DNA of 64,000 nt, taken from NCBI RefSeq assembly GCF_012641405.1, contig NZ_JABAII010000007.1, positions 306,129 to 370,128 on the forward strand, given 5' to 3'. The stretch is from Rhizobium sp. P40RR-XXII. Lineage in GTDB: Bacteria > Pseudomonadota > Alphaproteobacteria > Rhizobiales > Rhizobiaceae. The notes beneath the pieces are model-generated. The model worked only from the letters and a program-made list of their open reading frames with translations. It ran no database searches and was not told where the DNA came from. Both the position numbers and the translations under genes were made by a program. This document shows positions 26,989-37,486 of this stretch, in pieces (position 1 is the first letter of the stretch; each line of letters starts with the position of its first letter).

Positions 26989-27177
26989 ACCCCCTCTGTC
27001 CCTATCGGGACATCTCCCCCACAAGGGGGGAGATCATTGGGAGTTTGTCGCACACCCCACAAAAGCGATGAGCCTCGGAGTCAACAGATGCGATGTTGGT
27101 TGGGTTCGAGAAGCCGCCACGAGTTTCCGATCTCCCCCCTTGTGGGGGAGATGTCGCGAAAGCGACAGAGGGGGGTA
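26989..27177. repeat. Pair of inverted repeats (26989-27035 and 27129-27177) in a gene-free gap
   Basis: The two arms are near-exact reverse complements of about 45 bases. The left begins ACCCCCTCTGTCCC and contains CATCTCCCCCACAAGG; the right ends GACAGAGGGGGGTA. Each arm is itself a hairpin. They enclose 93 bases without an ORF. The structure could be a small non-autonomous element or two independent insertions of a dispersed repeat. The rest of the 26812-27226 gap holds nothing recognisable. Confidence 0.65.
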
Positions 27178-27226
27178 TCAGGACCGGCCAAAGCGAACGC
27201 TGCTAGTTGCAGCGCGCAGGCCGCTC

Positions 27227-28393
27227 CTACAACCCCTGAATATACCGGCTCAGCCTTTCCGCCGCATCCGCCACCTGCACGGGATCACGCAGGAAGCAGG
27301 CGCGCATGAACAGCTCGCCGCCCTTTCCGAAGGCAGTTCCGGGCGCAAGGCCGACACCGGTCTTGTCGACGATATCGATGGCGGCCTTGCGGCTGTCGGT
27401 GACGCCGTCGATCTTCAGGAAGGAATAGAGCGCGCCATCCGGCTTCAGCGTCTGCACGCGATTGGTGGCGATCAGCGCATCGCAGAGGATATCGCGCGAG
27501 CGGGTCGCCTTGGCGATGTTGGAGCGGACGAAATCATCGCCCTCGTTCAGCGCTGCCACGGCACCCTTCTGCATGAATTGCGCCACGCCCGAGGTCGAAT
27601 ATTGCACGAGGTTTTCGATCACTTGCCCGAGTTCGGCAGGCGCGACGATCCAGCCGACGCGCCAGCCGGTCATCGACCAGTTTTTCGAGAAGGAATTGAC
27701 GAAGAGGATCTTGTCGTCGGCTTCCTTGACGTCCAGGAAACTCGGCGCGCGACCGCCGGCATAATAGTAGAGCGCATAGATTTCGTCGGCCATGATCCAC
27801 AGATCATGCTTGCGCGCCAGAGCCAGAATATCCCGGAGATCCTGATGGGTCGCCGTCCAGCCTGTCGGGTTGGACGGCGTATTGATGAACAGGCCCTTGG
27901 TCCTCGGCGTGATCGCCGCCTCCAGCCGGCCGAGATCGAGCGACCATTTGCCGTGCTCGAATTCCAGCGGCACGGGAACGGAGCGGGCGCCTGATATCTC
28001 CAAAGCAGCAGCGATATTCGGCCAGGCCGGCGAGAGATAGATCATCTCGTCGCCGGGAGAGGTGATCGCCTGCACGGAAAGCTGGATCGCCTGCATGCCG
28101 GAACCAACGACATAGAAATGCTCCATCGGCAGCGAGGTGCCGAAATGCCGGCCATAATAATCGGCGAGCGCCTGACGCAGCTCCGGAATGCCGCGCTGCC
28201 AGGTGTAAAAGGTTTCGCCGGCATTGAGCGAGGCCATGGCGGCGCGATTGATGAAATCCGGCGTTGGAAGATCGCCCTCGCCGACCCAGAGCGGCAGCAG
28301 GCCCTCGCGGCCGCGGGCATAATTGACGACTTCGACGATCCCGCTTTCGGGGGCTGCGAGGGCGCGCGGGCTGAGGCTATCTAGTATCGACAT
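27227..28393 (-). CDS. PLP-dependent aminotransferase, class I/II
   Basis: The 388-residue fold-type I enzyme contains TPSNPTGWTATHQDL, DEIYALYYY and the Schiff-base lysine in NSFSKNWSMTGWRVGW. The C-terminal arginine segment ELFMRACFLRDP fits the substrate carboxylate clamp. It belongs to the aspartate/aromatic-type aminotransferases; the exact amino donor is not readable. The ATG at 28393 has GGAGAC upstream and removes 15 poorly conserved residues encoded by a longer frame. It appears monocistronic. Confidence 0.88.
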   Translation of the reverse strand: MSILDSLSPRALAAPESGIVEVVNYARGREGLLPLWVGEGDLPTPDFINRAAMASLNAGETFYTWQRGIPELRQALADYYGRHFGTSLPMEHFYVVGSGMQAIQLSVQAITSPGDEMIYLSPAWPNIAAALEISGARSVPVPLEFEHGKWSLDLGRLEAAITPRTKGLFINTPSNPTGWTATHQDLRDILALARKHDLWIMADEIYALYYYAGGRAPSFLDVKEADDKILFVNSFSKNWSMTGWRVGWIVAPAELGQVIENLVQYSTSGVAQFMQKGAVAALNEGDDFVRSNIAKATRSRDILCDALIATNRVQTLKPDGALYSFLKIDGVTDSRKAAIDIVDKTGVGLAPGTAFGKGGELFMRACFLRDPVQVADAAERLSRYIQGL

Positions 28394-28535
28394 GCAAAGT
28401 CTCCGGTTTCCGCTTTCATAAAGCAGAGTGGCGGACAAATCCCATGACTTTGCCTTAGCGAATGATCGATTTTGGTGATGAATAAAGCCCCAGCCCTTGC
28501 GGGACCGAGGCTTTTAAAAGAGGCGGAGCCAAGCC

Positions 28536-28961
28536 TCAGCGTTTCGCGAGAAGATCACGGATTTCCGTCAGCAGCTGAACGTCGGCCGGCGGCGGTGCTG
28601 CCTCCGCAATCTTGTCTTCCTTGCGCTCGACCTGGGTGCGCAGCGTGTTTACGCCCTTGACCATCAGAAAGATGATCCAGGCGAGGATGAGGAAGTTGAT
28701 GAGGACGGTGATGAAATTGCCATAGGCGAAAACCGCGCCCTGCGCGCGGGCGGCGGTGAGCGTCGGCGCATTGACCGCCGAGGACAGGCCGATAAAATAG
28801 TTCGAGAAGTCGAAGCCGCCAAAGATCGCGCCGACGATCGGCATGATGATATCGTCAACCAACGATTTCACGATACCTCCGAAAGCGCCGCCGATGATCA
28901 CGCCGACCGCGAGATCCATGACATTGCCGCGGGCGATAAATGCCTTGAATTCATTAAGCAT
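28536..28961 (-). CDS. mscL: Large-conductance mechanosensitive channel MscL
   Basis: The 141-residue protein shows [40 protein letters not shown], the pore-lining TM1 with its gate. TM2 follows at about 75-100 ([22 protein letters not shown]), then a charged cytoplasmic helix ending EIRDLLAKR. It releases solutes on hypo-osmotic shock as a homopentamer in the inner membrane. The size and domain order are typical. The preceding 261 bases (28962-29222) contain no convincing gene. Confidence 0.97.
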   Translation of the reverse strand: MLNEFKAFIARGNVMDLAVGVIIGGAFGGIVKSLVDDIIMPIVGAIFGGFDFSNYFIGLSSAVNAPTLTAARAQGAVFAYGNFITVLINFLILAWIIFLMVKGVNTLRTQVERKEDKIAEAAPPPADVQLLTEIRDLLAKR

Positions 28962-29222
28962 TGAGCAGTCCCCTTCGCGTTGCCGTTGAATTCACTGTCG
29001 GTGATTAGCACCATCTTTTTCCTTATTTTTCAACAGCAAAGTGGCACAGAAGCCTATCCAGACGCGCATATCCCACGATAATTCCATAGGCTCGGCAATT
29101 TTACCGCGCATATCGCGAGGCACGTGTTCGTCAGTTGCGAGCAACGCAATACGGGCAGTCGGATATGGATTTCAAAGCACCTTCGATGAGTCGCTTCGCG
29201 TTCACGGCCATCCTTCAGATCC

Positions 29223-29780
29223 TTAACGTTCCTTCGACATCACCTTCGCGATCAACTTACGGACATAATCCGGACCGGGAGCCTGGTCGAAAAGGATGCG
29301 ATATATGATCGGCGAAATGACGTGGTCCATCAGTTCCGTCAGAGCCGGAAACGGCTCGCCTCGCTCCTTGGCGCGTGTAATGAAAACAGCAAGCTGCTGC
29401 TGCGTATAACCGCTGCACTTCTCAGCATTCGCCACGTCGGCGGCCGAAAGAATGTCGCGCAGCATTTGCCGCCCGACACCGGAGGCCATTTCATCGGCAT
29501 ATTGCTCTGCCCAGGCTTCCAGATCCTCGCGGGGGCTGCCTATTTTCGCCGGATCGCCTTCCGGCCGCAGGCGCGAGGCGGCAACGTCGGCCAGAAGCTC
29601 TTGAAGATCGCCCCAGCGGCGATAGATCGTAGAAGGCGTGACATTGGCGCGCTGCGCGATCAAAGGGATGGTGATGTCGGCGCGATCCATCGTCGCCAGC
29701 ATGTCGCGGACGGATTGATGCACGGCCGCCTGCACTCTGGCACTGCGCCCGCCGGGGCGGGGATTTTCTCTGTAGCCCAT
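29223..29780 (-). CDS. TetR-family transcriptional regulator
   Basis: About 185 residues. The N-terminal HTH reads ARVQAAVHQSVRDMLATMDRADITIPLIAQRANVTPSTIYRRWGDLQELLADVA, a standard TetR domain, and an all-helical ligand-binding domain with a TetR_C-like region follows. The ATG at 29780 is chosen because it starts just before the conserved region; an in-frame ATG at 29831 would add 17 residues without a ribosome-binding site. It is divergent from an MFS transporter gene and so probably represses it in response to a transported drug-like ligand. Confidence 0.85.
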   Translation of the reverse strand: MGYRENPRPGGRSARVQAAVHQSVRDMLATMDRADITIPLIAQRANVTPSTIYRRWGDLQELLADVAASRLRPEGDPAKIGSPREDLEAWAEQYADEMASGVGRQMLRDILSAADVANAEKCSGYTQQQLAVFITRAKERGEPFPALTELMDHVISPIIYRILFDQAPGPDYVRKLIAKVMSKER

Positions 29781-29839
29781 AAGCCTTTGCCAATCTTTCC
29801 CTTTTGCCGCTGGTGAATGACCAGGCGCCATTCACTAAG

Positions 29840-29852
29840 GCAAATTATTTGC
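29840..29852. promoter_or_regulatory. Palindrome between tetR and the MFS gene (candidate TetR operator)
   Basis: GCAAATTATTTGC is a perfect odd-centred palindrome in the 138-base divergent region, about 60 bases from the tetR start used here and 66 bases from the transporter start. Short AT-rich palindromes are usual TetR-family targets. Binding is inferred. Confidence 0.45.
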
Positions 29853-29918
29853 TTTTGTACGTTGGGCATCCTATATGCGCCTAACGCAATCTTTTAGCTT
29901 TAGGCTAGGATATAGTCG

Positions 29919-31130
29919 ATGACCTCGCCCCATTCCACCGCCAGCGCACCGATTTCGCCAGCCAGACGCCTGGCGCCGTCCTACTATGCCGCGACCAGCG
30001 CCCTGTTTTTGGCCGCCTCGTCCGCACCGACACCTCTCTACCGCCTTTACCAGCAAGCCTTCGCCTTCTCGCCGGTGCTGCTCACGGTGATCTTCGCCGT
30101 CTACGCCTTCTCCCTTCTCGCCGCGCTGCTCATCGTCGGCTCGATTTCCGACCATCTCGGCCGTCGCCCGGTTATCTTCGCTTCGATCCTCCTCAATATG
30201 GTGGCGATAGCGCTATTTTTAATGGCCAGGGGTCCGGATTGGCTGATTGCCGCCCGCATCGTGCAGGGCTTTGCGACAGGCACCGCGGTCAGTTCCATCG
30301 GTGCCGCCCTTGTCGATCTCGATCCGATCAAGGGATCGATCACCAACAGCCTTGCCCCGCTTGTCGGCATGGCGATCGGTGCGCTCGCCACGGGCTTCCT
30401 GGTTCAGTTTGCGCCGGCGCCGACCCTGCTCGTCTATATCGTCACACTCGTCCTTCTCATCCTGCAAGCCGTGCTTCTATGGCTGGTGCCTGAGACAACG
30501 AACCGACGAGCCGGCTTAGTCGCATCACTGAAGCCGAAAGTTGCCGTTCCCGAGCAGGCGCGCCGGACGCTGCTGGCACTGACGCCGATCAACATCGCCG
30601 TCTGGGCGCTTGCCGGCTTCTATCTGTCGCTGGTGCCTTCGCTTGTCAGCACGACGACCGGCAGCACGGCGCCGCTGGTCGGCGGCTCCGTGGTCGCGGC
30701 CTTGACGATCAGCGGTGCTGCCGCCGTCTTCCTGCTACGCAAGAAATCCGCCACCACGATCATGAGATTCGGCATACCGACCATGACGCTCGGCATACTG
30801 ACCGTTATCGCCGGCATGCATGCAGCCGAGGTCTCAATCCTCGCCGCGGGAACGCTGATCGCCGGCTCGGGCTTCGGCGCGGCCTTCCTCGGCACGGTTC
30901 GCAGCATCATGCCGCTGGCAAAGCCGGACGAGCGCGCCGGGCTGCTCTCTGCCTTCTACATCCAGAGCTATCTTGCCTTCAGCCTGCCCGCCATCCTGGC
31001 CGGCTTCCTGTCGAGGGCACTCGGATTTGCTGAAGCCGCAGATATCTACGCGGCGGCGATCCTTCTGCTCGTCGGCTGGGGTGTGCTGGCATTACGCACC
31101 GATCGAGAGAAACCACTAAGTGTATGGTAA
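29919..31130 (+). CDS. MFS transporter (drug-efflux type)
   Basis: The 403-residue protein has about twelve transmembrane helices. The signature between TM2 and TM3 reads GSISDHLGRRPVIFASILLN, and a motif-C-like stretch (LAPLVGMAIGALATGFLVQF) suggests a DHA1-type drug:H+ antiporter. The N-terminal 20 residues are soluble. The divergent TetR gene and shared palindrome suggest inducible expression. Substrate unknown. It is convergent with the small gene at 31139, only eight bases away. Confidence 0.87.
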   Translation: MTSPHSTASAPISPARRLAPSYYAATSALFLAASSAPTPLYRLYQQAFAFSPVLLTVIFAVYAFSLLAALLIVGSISDHLGRRPVIFASILLNMVAIALFLMARGPDWLIAARIVQGFATGTAVSSIGAALVDLDPIKGSITNSLAPLVGMAIGALATGFLVQFAPAPTLLVYIVTLVLLILQAVLLWLVPETTNRRAGLVASLKPKVAVPEQARRTLLALTPINIAVWALAGFYLSLVPSLVSTTTGSTAPLVGGSVVAALTISGAAAVFLLRKKSATTIMRFGIPTMTLGILTVIAGMHAAEVSILAAGTLIAGSGFGAAFLGTVRSIMPLAKPDERAGLLSAFYIQSYLAFSLPAILAGFLSRALGFAEAADIYAAAILLLVGWGVLALRTDREKPLSVW

Positions 31131-31138
31131 GATTATGC

Positions 31139-31582
31139 TTACGGTTTAAGCTCAAGTTCGGCAAGGCCGCTGCCGTCCATCGCAAACGGCACCGACGTAT
31201 GCTCGTGAACGATCTTCCAGATGCCTGCCTCCTTTCTGAGGCCGAGTGTCTGGCGAAACCATAGATCGCCTTCGACGCCGTCCGTCTTCCTGCCGGTCAT
31301 ATGTACAAGGCCGGTCCAGAAGGCGGCATCCCCGCCGACGGTCAGTCTCACATCGACGGCATCGCCGCCGATCGGTCCTTCCCAGGTCGAAAACCAGGCT
31401 TCCAGGCCCTTTTCGCCCTTACCTTTGTGCACCAGAGGTGCGGCCAAGGTGAAGCTGACAGTATCGTCGCTCAAATGCCTGACGACGCCGGCGGCGTCCT
31501 TGTTGCCAAGCGCGGACGCCCAGCTTGCAAGCATTGCGTTGATGGCTTCTGCCTCGTCGTGATTGCCGATAATCTCGATCAT
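31139..31582 (-). CDS. SnoaL/NTF2-like small protein
   Basis: A 147-residue single-domain alpha+beta protein. The helix NAMLASWASALGNKDAAGVVRHLSDDTVSF, then VHKGKGEKGLEAWFSTWEGPIG and a C-terminal WKIVHEHTSVPF, match the SnoaL/DUF4440 ketosteroid-isomerase-like fold. The activity cannot be assigned; many members lack catalysis. The start at 31582 has GAGGAG upstream, so a longer frame back to 31810 is rejected. It lies downstream of the fad operon terminator and has its own ribosome-binding site. Confidence 0.82.
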   Translation of the reverse strand: MIEIIGNHDEAEAINAMLASWASALGNKDAAGVVRHLSDDTVSFTLAAPLVHKGKGEKGLEAWFSTWEGPIGGDAVDVRLTVGGDAAFWTGLVHMTGRKTDGVEGDLWFRQTLGLRKEAGIWKIVHEHTSVPFAMDGSGLAELELKP

Positions 31583-31625
31583 GTCATTCTCCTCGGTTTG
31601 ATTAGACCCAGGCAGAGGACGAACG

Positions 31626-31654
31626 AAAAGGGCCGCTCCCGACAGGAGCGACCC
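31626..31654 (-). terminator. Intrinsic terminator of the fad operon
   Basis: On the minus strand a ten-base-pair stem (GGGTCGCTCC with GGAGCGGCCC, one G-U pair) and a five-base loop are followed by TTTTCGTT. It lies 30 bases after the fadB/fadJ-type stop. Confidence 0.75.
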
Positions 31655-31683
31655 ATTATTTGTTGCCATTATGGCTTGTTGGT

Positions 31684-33894
31684 TCAAGCCGCCTTCTTGG
31701 CGCCGTAGGGATCGAAGCGCCCGTAGAAGGTCTCGCCCTTCGCGGCCATATCCTTCAGCAGCGCGGTCGGCTGGAAATGTGGGCCGTAGGTAGCTGCCAG
31801 CTTTTCGCAAAGCTCTACGAAAGCCTTGACGCCCATGCCGTCGATGTAGGACAGCGCGCCGCCGGTATAGGGGGCGAAGCCGAAGCCGAGGATGGAGCCG
31901 ACATCGGCCTCGCGCGGATCGGTGACGATACCCTCTTCGATGGTGCGAGCCGCCTCGAGCGCGATGGTGGCGAGGAAGCGCTGCTTCAGCACGCCGACAT
32001 CGACCTCATCGGCCTTCTTCTGCGGATAGAGATCCTTCAGGCCCGGCCAGAGGGACTTCTTGGCCGGCTTCGGCGGATAGTCGTAGAAGCCCTTGGAATT
32101 CTTGCGGCCGAGACGGCCCTCGCCTTCCACAAGACGGCTGATCAGCTGCATGTGACGCGGATCGACCGCCTTCTCGCCGAGATCGGCGACAGTCGCCTTC
32201 AGGATCTTGTAGGAAAGATCGATGGCGACCTCGTCGTTCAGCGCCAGAGGTCCCACAGGCATGCCGGCCATCTTGGCGGCATTCTCGATCATCGCCGCGG
32301 GCACGCCTTCAATCAGCATGTCGTAGGCTTCATGGATATAACGGAAGACGCAGCGATTGACGAAGAAGCCGCGTGTGTCGTTGACGACGATCGGGGTCTT
32401 TTTGATGGCGGCGACGTAATCGAGTGCGACAGCGAGCGCATGATCGCCGGTTTCCTTGCCCAAGATGACTTCCGTCAGCATCATCTTCTCGACCGGCGAG
32501 AAGAAATGGATGCCGATGAAATCGGAGGGGCGCTTGCAATTCTTGGCAAGACCTGTGATCGGCAGCGTCGAGGTGTTGGACGCGAAGACGGCGCCGGCCG
32601 GCAGCACGGCTTCGACGGCCTCGACAACGGCCTTCTTGACCTCGCGATCCTCGAACACCGCTTCGATGACAAGGTCGGAATCCTTCAGATCGGAATAATC
32701 GGCCGATGGCGTGATGCGGGAAAGCAGGGCTGCGCCCTCGTCTTGCGTCAGCCTTCCCTTACCGATCGAATCCTTGACCAGACCCTCGCCGACACCCTTG
32801 CCCTTGGTCGCGGCATCGATATCGCGATCGATGAGCGTGACCGAAATGCCCGCGGCCGCGGTGACATAGGCGATGGAAGCACCCATGAAGCCGGCGCCGA
32901 CGACGCCGACCTTCTTCAGCTCCGTCTTCGGTTGCCCGGCCGGGCGGCGGGCGCCCTTGCCGAGTTCCTGCATGGAGATGAACAGCGAGCGGATCATCGA
33001 ATAGGCTTCGGTGGTCTGCAGAACATGGGTGAAGTAGCGCTGCTCGATCTTCAGGCCGGTATCGAACGGAACCTGGAGGCCTTCGTAGACGCATTTGAGG
33101 ATGGCGAGTGCGGCCGGATAATTGCCTGAGGTCTCGCGGCGCAGGATCGCCGGCGCCGCCGGCCAGAGCTGAGCCGCCGCTGGCGTCCAGATGCCGCCAC
33201 CCGGCGCCTTGAAGCCCTTCTCGTCCCAGGGAGCGACAGGCTTCAAACCGTCCTTGATCATCTGCTTGGCGGCCGGGATCAGTTGATCCGGCTCGACCAC
33301 CTGATGCACCAGGTTCATCGCCTTGGCGCGCGCCGCCGTCAGCGACTGGCCGGTCGTCATCATCTGCAGGGCAGATTGCGCATCCGTCAGCCGCGCGATG
33401 CGCTGCGTGCCGCCAGCGCCGGGGAAAATGCCGACCTTGACCTCTGGCAGGGCGATCTTGACGCTCTTGGCGCTGGAAGCGACACGGCCGTGGCAGGCGA
33501 GCGATAGCTCGAAGGCGCCGCCCATGCAGGTGCCGTTGATGGCCGAAACCCAGGGCTTGCCGCAGGTTTCGAGCTTGCGGAACAGGCCGGTCATGCGCCC
33601 GACTAGATCGAAGAGCTTCTGGGTTGCCGCGGCCGGATCCTTGGCTTTCTCCTCCCGATAGAAGGAGAACATGGACTTGATCATCGACAGATCGGCGCCG
33701 CCGGAGAAGGAGGATTTGCCCGAGGTGAAGACCACACCCTTGACGGCGGCATCGGCGACGGTCGCGTCGATGATGGCGTTCAGCTCTTCGAGAATTTCGG
33801 CGGTAAAGACGTTCATGGACTTGCCGGGCATGTCCCAGGTAACGAGTGCGATGCCGTCCGCGTCGGTCTCGACGGTGAAATTCGTGTAAGTCAT
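31684..33894 (-). CDS. Multifunctional beta-oxidation enzyme: enoyl-CoA hydratase/3-hydroxyacyl-CoA dehydrogenase
   Basis: The 736-residue FadB/FadJ-type protein has an N-terminal crotonase domain (about 1-190: [21 protein letters not shown], with [19 protein letters not shown] holding the catalytic Glu). A Rossmann dehydrogenase domain follows at about 330-510 ([34 protein letters not shown]). Two C-terminal helical dehydrogenase domains contain [11 protein letters not shown] and [16 protein letters not shown]. It performs the hydration and oxidation steps of fatty acid degradation. It is the third gene after fadE and the thiolase gene on the same strand, 13 bases from the latter. Confidence 0.93.
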   Translation of the reverse strand: MTYTNFTVETDADGIALVTWDMPGKSMNVFTAEILEELNAIIDATVADAAVKGVVFTSGKSSFSGGADLSMIKSMFSFYREEKAKDPAAATQKLFDLVGRMTGLFRKLETCGKPWVSAINGTCMGGAFELSLACHGRVASSAKSVKIALPEVKVGIFPGAGGTQRIARLTDAQSALQMMTTGQSLTAARAKAMNLVHQVVEPDQLIPAAKQMIKDGLKPVAPWDEKGFKAPGGGIWTPAAAQLWPAAPAILRRETSGNYPAALAILKCVYEGLQVPFDTGLKIEQRYFTHVLQTTEAYSMIRSLFISMQELGKGARRPAGQPKTELKKVGVVGAGFMGASIAYVTAAAGISVTLIDRDIDAATKGKGVGEGLVKDSIGKGRLTQDEGAALLSRITPSADYSDLKDSDLVIEAVFEDREVKKAVVEAVEAVLPAGAVFASNTSTLPITGLAKNCKRPSDFIGIHFFSPVEKMMLTEVILGKETGDHALAVALDYVAAIKKTPIVVNDTRGFFVNRCVFRYIHEAYDMLIEGVPAAMIENAAKMAGMPVGPLALNDEVAIDLSYKILKATVADLGEKAVDPRHMQLISRLVEGEGRLGRKNSKGFYDYPPKPAKKSLWPGLKDLYPQKKADEVDVGVLKQRFLATIALEAARTIEEGIVTDPREADVGSILGFGFAPYTGGALSYIDGMGVKAFVELCEKLAATYGPHFQPTALLKDMAAKGETFYGRFDPYGAKKAA

Positions 33895-33907
33895 TGGTTT
33901 CCCCTCC

Positions 33908-35116
<1,209 letters not shown>

Positions 35117-35180
35117 GTCTCATCTCCCTGCGGCGGCAAGCCGCCTTCGAACTCAGTATATAGCGACCAAAGCCGCGAAT

Positions 35181-35205
35181 TCCCCTTCTCCCCTCGGGGA
35201 GACGG
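35181..35205. repeat. Short remnant of a dispersed GC-rich repeat
   Basis: TCCCCTTCTCCCCTCGGGGAG and four more bases resemble the hairpin part of the repeat at 19955-20005. It lies in the short gap between fadE and the thiolase gene. Confidence 0.45.
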
Positions 35206-35211
35206 TAGAAC

Positions 35212-37008
35212 TCAAAAAGCTTCCGCCGCCATTTCCATCATCGTGTCGGCGCCGGTTTCGATGCGGGTCTTACGCAATGCCGTTTCCGGCATGATGCGCT
35301 CCATGTAGAACCGCGCCGTGACAAGCTTGTTCTTCAGATAATCCTCGCGCGCGCTGTCGCCGTTCGCAAGGCCCGTCTGCGCCGCCTTTGCCATCTTCGC
35401 CCACATGTAGCCGAGGACGACGAGGCCGAAGAGATGCATGTAGTCGGTCGAGCCGGCGCCGGCATTGTCGGGCTTGGCCATAGCGTTCTGCATGAACCAC
35501 ATGGTCGCGGCCTGAACGTCGTTCAAGCCCTTCTTCAGATGCTTGGTGTAGAAAGCCATCTGCTCGTCGTTGCGGTTTTCCTCGCAGAAATCGCCAATCT
35601 CCTTGAAGAGCGCCATAACCGCCCGGCCGCCGTTCAGCGCCAGCTTGCGGCCGACGAGATCGAGAGCCTGGATGCCGTTGGCACCTTCGTAGATCATGGC
35701 GATGCGGGCATCGCGGACATACTGGCTCATGCCATGCTCTTCGATATAGCCATGGCCGCCGAAGACCTGCTGCGCCATGACGGCGTGTTCGAAGCCCTTG
35801 TCGGTCATGACACCCTTGAGGATCGGCGTCGCAAGGCCAAGGATATCGTCGGCCGACTGACGCTCCTTCTCATCAGGAGAGCGATGGGCGATATCGGACT
35901 TCAGCGCCGTCCAAAGCAGAAAGGCGCGGCCGGCTTCGTTGAAGGCGCGGATCGTCATCAGCGAGCGGCGGATATCGGGATGGACGATGATCGGATCGGC
36001 CTTCTTGTCCGGTGCTTTCGGGCCGGAAAGCGAACGGCCCTGGATGCGCTCGCGGGCATAGTTGGCGGCATTCTGATAGGCGATTTCAGCGACGGAGAGA
36101 CCCTGCAGGCCAACGCCGAGACGCGCCTCGTTCATCATGACGAACATGGCGTTGAGGCCCTTGTTTTCGGCGCCGATCAGGAAGCCCGTGGCCTCGTCAT
36201 AATTCATGACGCATGTGGCGTTGCCGTGGATACCCATCTTGTGCTCGATCGCGCCGCAGGAGACCGGATTGCGCGCGCCGAGCGAACCGTCTTGCTTGAC
36301 GAGGAATTTCGGCACGATGAACAGCGAGATACCCTTGGTGCCTTCAGGCGCGCCTTCGATGCGGGCGAGGACGAGATGGACGATATTGTCAGTCATGTCG
36401 TGCTCGCCGGCGGAGATGAAGATCTTCTGCCCGGAAATCTTGTAGCTGCCGTCTGCCTGCGGCACCGCCTTGGTGCGCAGCAGGCCGAGATCGGTTCCGC
36501 AATGCGGTTCCGTGAGGTTCATGGTGCCGGACCAGGTGCCCTCGACCATCTTCGGCAGATAGGTCTGCTTCTGCGCGTCCGAACCGTGGACGAGGATGGC
36601 GGCGATCGCGCCCTGTGTCAGGCCCGGATACATCATCAGCGACATGTTGGCGGCGGAGGTATATTCGCCGACGGCGCAGTGCAGCACATAGGGAAGCCCC
36701 TGCCCGCCGAACACCTCCGGCACCGCCAGGCCGAGCCAGCCACCTTCGCGATAGGCGCGATAGGCCTCCTTGAATCCCTTCGGCGTCGAGACCGTGCCAT
36801 CGTCATGGCGCACGCAGCCTTCCTGATCGCCGGAATAGTTGAGCGGGAAGAGCACTTCCTCCGACATCTTGGCCGCCTCGCCGACGATCGCCTCGATCAT
36901 GTCGGGCGTGGCATCGGCATAGCCCGGGAGATTGTTATAGCGCTCCAGCCCGAGCACATCGTTCAGGACGAAGAGTGTATCGTTCACCGGGGCCTTATAG
37001 ACTGGCAT
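35212..37008 (-). CDS. Acyl-CoA dehydrogenase (FadE-like, long form)
   Basis: The 598-residue ACAD has [21 protein letters not shown] (here [18 protein letters not shown]) and [23 protein letters not shown] segments of the FAD/substrate site, [13 protein letters not shown], and [37 protein letters not shown] in the C-terminal core. An extra C-terminal domain at about 470-590 is typical of the AidB/FadE-like long forms. It catalyses the first step of beta-oxidation. The ATG at 37008 (MPVYKAP) has GGAGG ten bases upstream, so an in-frame start at 37095 inside the operator is rejected. It heads the fad operon. Confidence 0.93.
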   Translation of the reverse strand: MPVYKAPVNDTLFVLNDVLGLERYNNLPGYADATPDMIEAIVGEAAKMSEEVLFPLNYSGDQEGCVRHDDGTVSTPKGFKEAYRAYREGGWLGLAVPEVFGGQGLPYVLHCAVGEYTSAANMSLMMYPGLTQGAIAAILVHGSDAQKQTYLPKMVEGTWSGTMNLTEPHCGTDLGLLRTKAVPQADGSYKISGQKIFISAGEHDMTDNIVHLVLARIEGAPEGTKGISLFIVPKFLVKQDGSLGARNPVSCGAIEHKMGIHGNATCVMNYDEATGFLIGAENKGLNAMFVMMNEARLGVGLQGLSVAEIAYQNAANYARERIQGRSLSGPKAPDKKADPIIVHPDIRRSLMTIRAFNEAGRAFLLWTALKSDIAHRSPDEKERQSADDILGLATPILKGVMTDKGFEHAVMAQQVFGGHGYIEEHGMSQYVRDARIAMIYEGANGIQALDLVGRKLALNGGRAVMALFKEIGDFCEENRNDEQMAFYTKHLKKGLNDVQAATMWFMQNAMAKPDNAGAGSTDYMHLFGLVVLGYMWAKMAKAAQTGLANGDSAREDYLKNKLVTARFYMERIMPETALRKTRIETGADTMMEMAAEAF

Positions 37009-37073
37009 TTCTCGAATTCCTCCAATTCGCCGCCGGACCTCAGATTCCGGCCACTGGCTATCCTTACAAAATA

Positions 37074-37095
37074 TTGACGTTTGCGTAAACGTCAA
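37074..37095. promoter_or_regulatory. 22-bp palindromic operator-like site upstream of the fad operon
   Basis: Nine-base arms TTGACGTTT and AAACGTCAA flank a four-base centre GCGT. The site lies 66 bases before the fadE start codon. It resembles the TTGACGTTTACGTAAACG-type sites that comparative-genomics work links to LiuR (MerR family) regulation of acyl-CoA and branched-chain catabolism. The regulator is not in this window, so the assignment is inferred. Confidence 0.65.
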
Positions 37096-37486
37096 ATTTC
37101 GAAAGGATGTTGAAATTTTGGTGAAGGCGATCGAGGGGATGGCTGATACCCACGCGCCGCGAACCCTATCCGGCAGCCTACATGTACTGCCTGCTCACAA
37201 GAATATCGGGCCGCGAGACAGCAGAACCGAAATAAAAGGTTAAGACTTCCCACAAACTTAACGAGTTGTTTACCACGTTTTGTAAATTGTACGAGTTGAG
37301 CGGCAGTGCTTCGCGCTTCTTCAACTTATCCTTTGAAGGCGCGCCGTTTTGCAGCTCGGTTTGAGGAAAGCCAATACATTTATCCCTTTCCGAACGGTGG
37401 GATGCAGGCGGTGCGGCAAAGCCACGACGTCTTCTTTCCGTCAGTATATTGGCCCGGGTGGTCCATAGTTCGAAGCGAGCAAAGAT

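Noticed and set aside
29041..29226. 61-codon plus-strand ORF between mscL and tetR
   Set aside because: No ribosome-binding site, no hydrophobic or domain-like pattern, and it overlaps the tetR 3' end.
31684..33894. Possible frameshift or fission of the FadB/FadJ-type gene
   Set aside because: The frame is open throughout and both the hydratase and the dehydrogenase signatures are intact.
35434..37077. 547-codon open frame antisense to the acyl-CoA dehydrogenase gene
   Set aside because: It mirrors the true gene and has no recognisable domain; the sense strand has intact ACAD motifs.
37201..37290. Possible CtrA site (TTAA repeats) upstream of podJ
   Set aside because: Two TTAA words are present but the spacing is about 14 bases rather than the usual seven.
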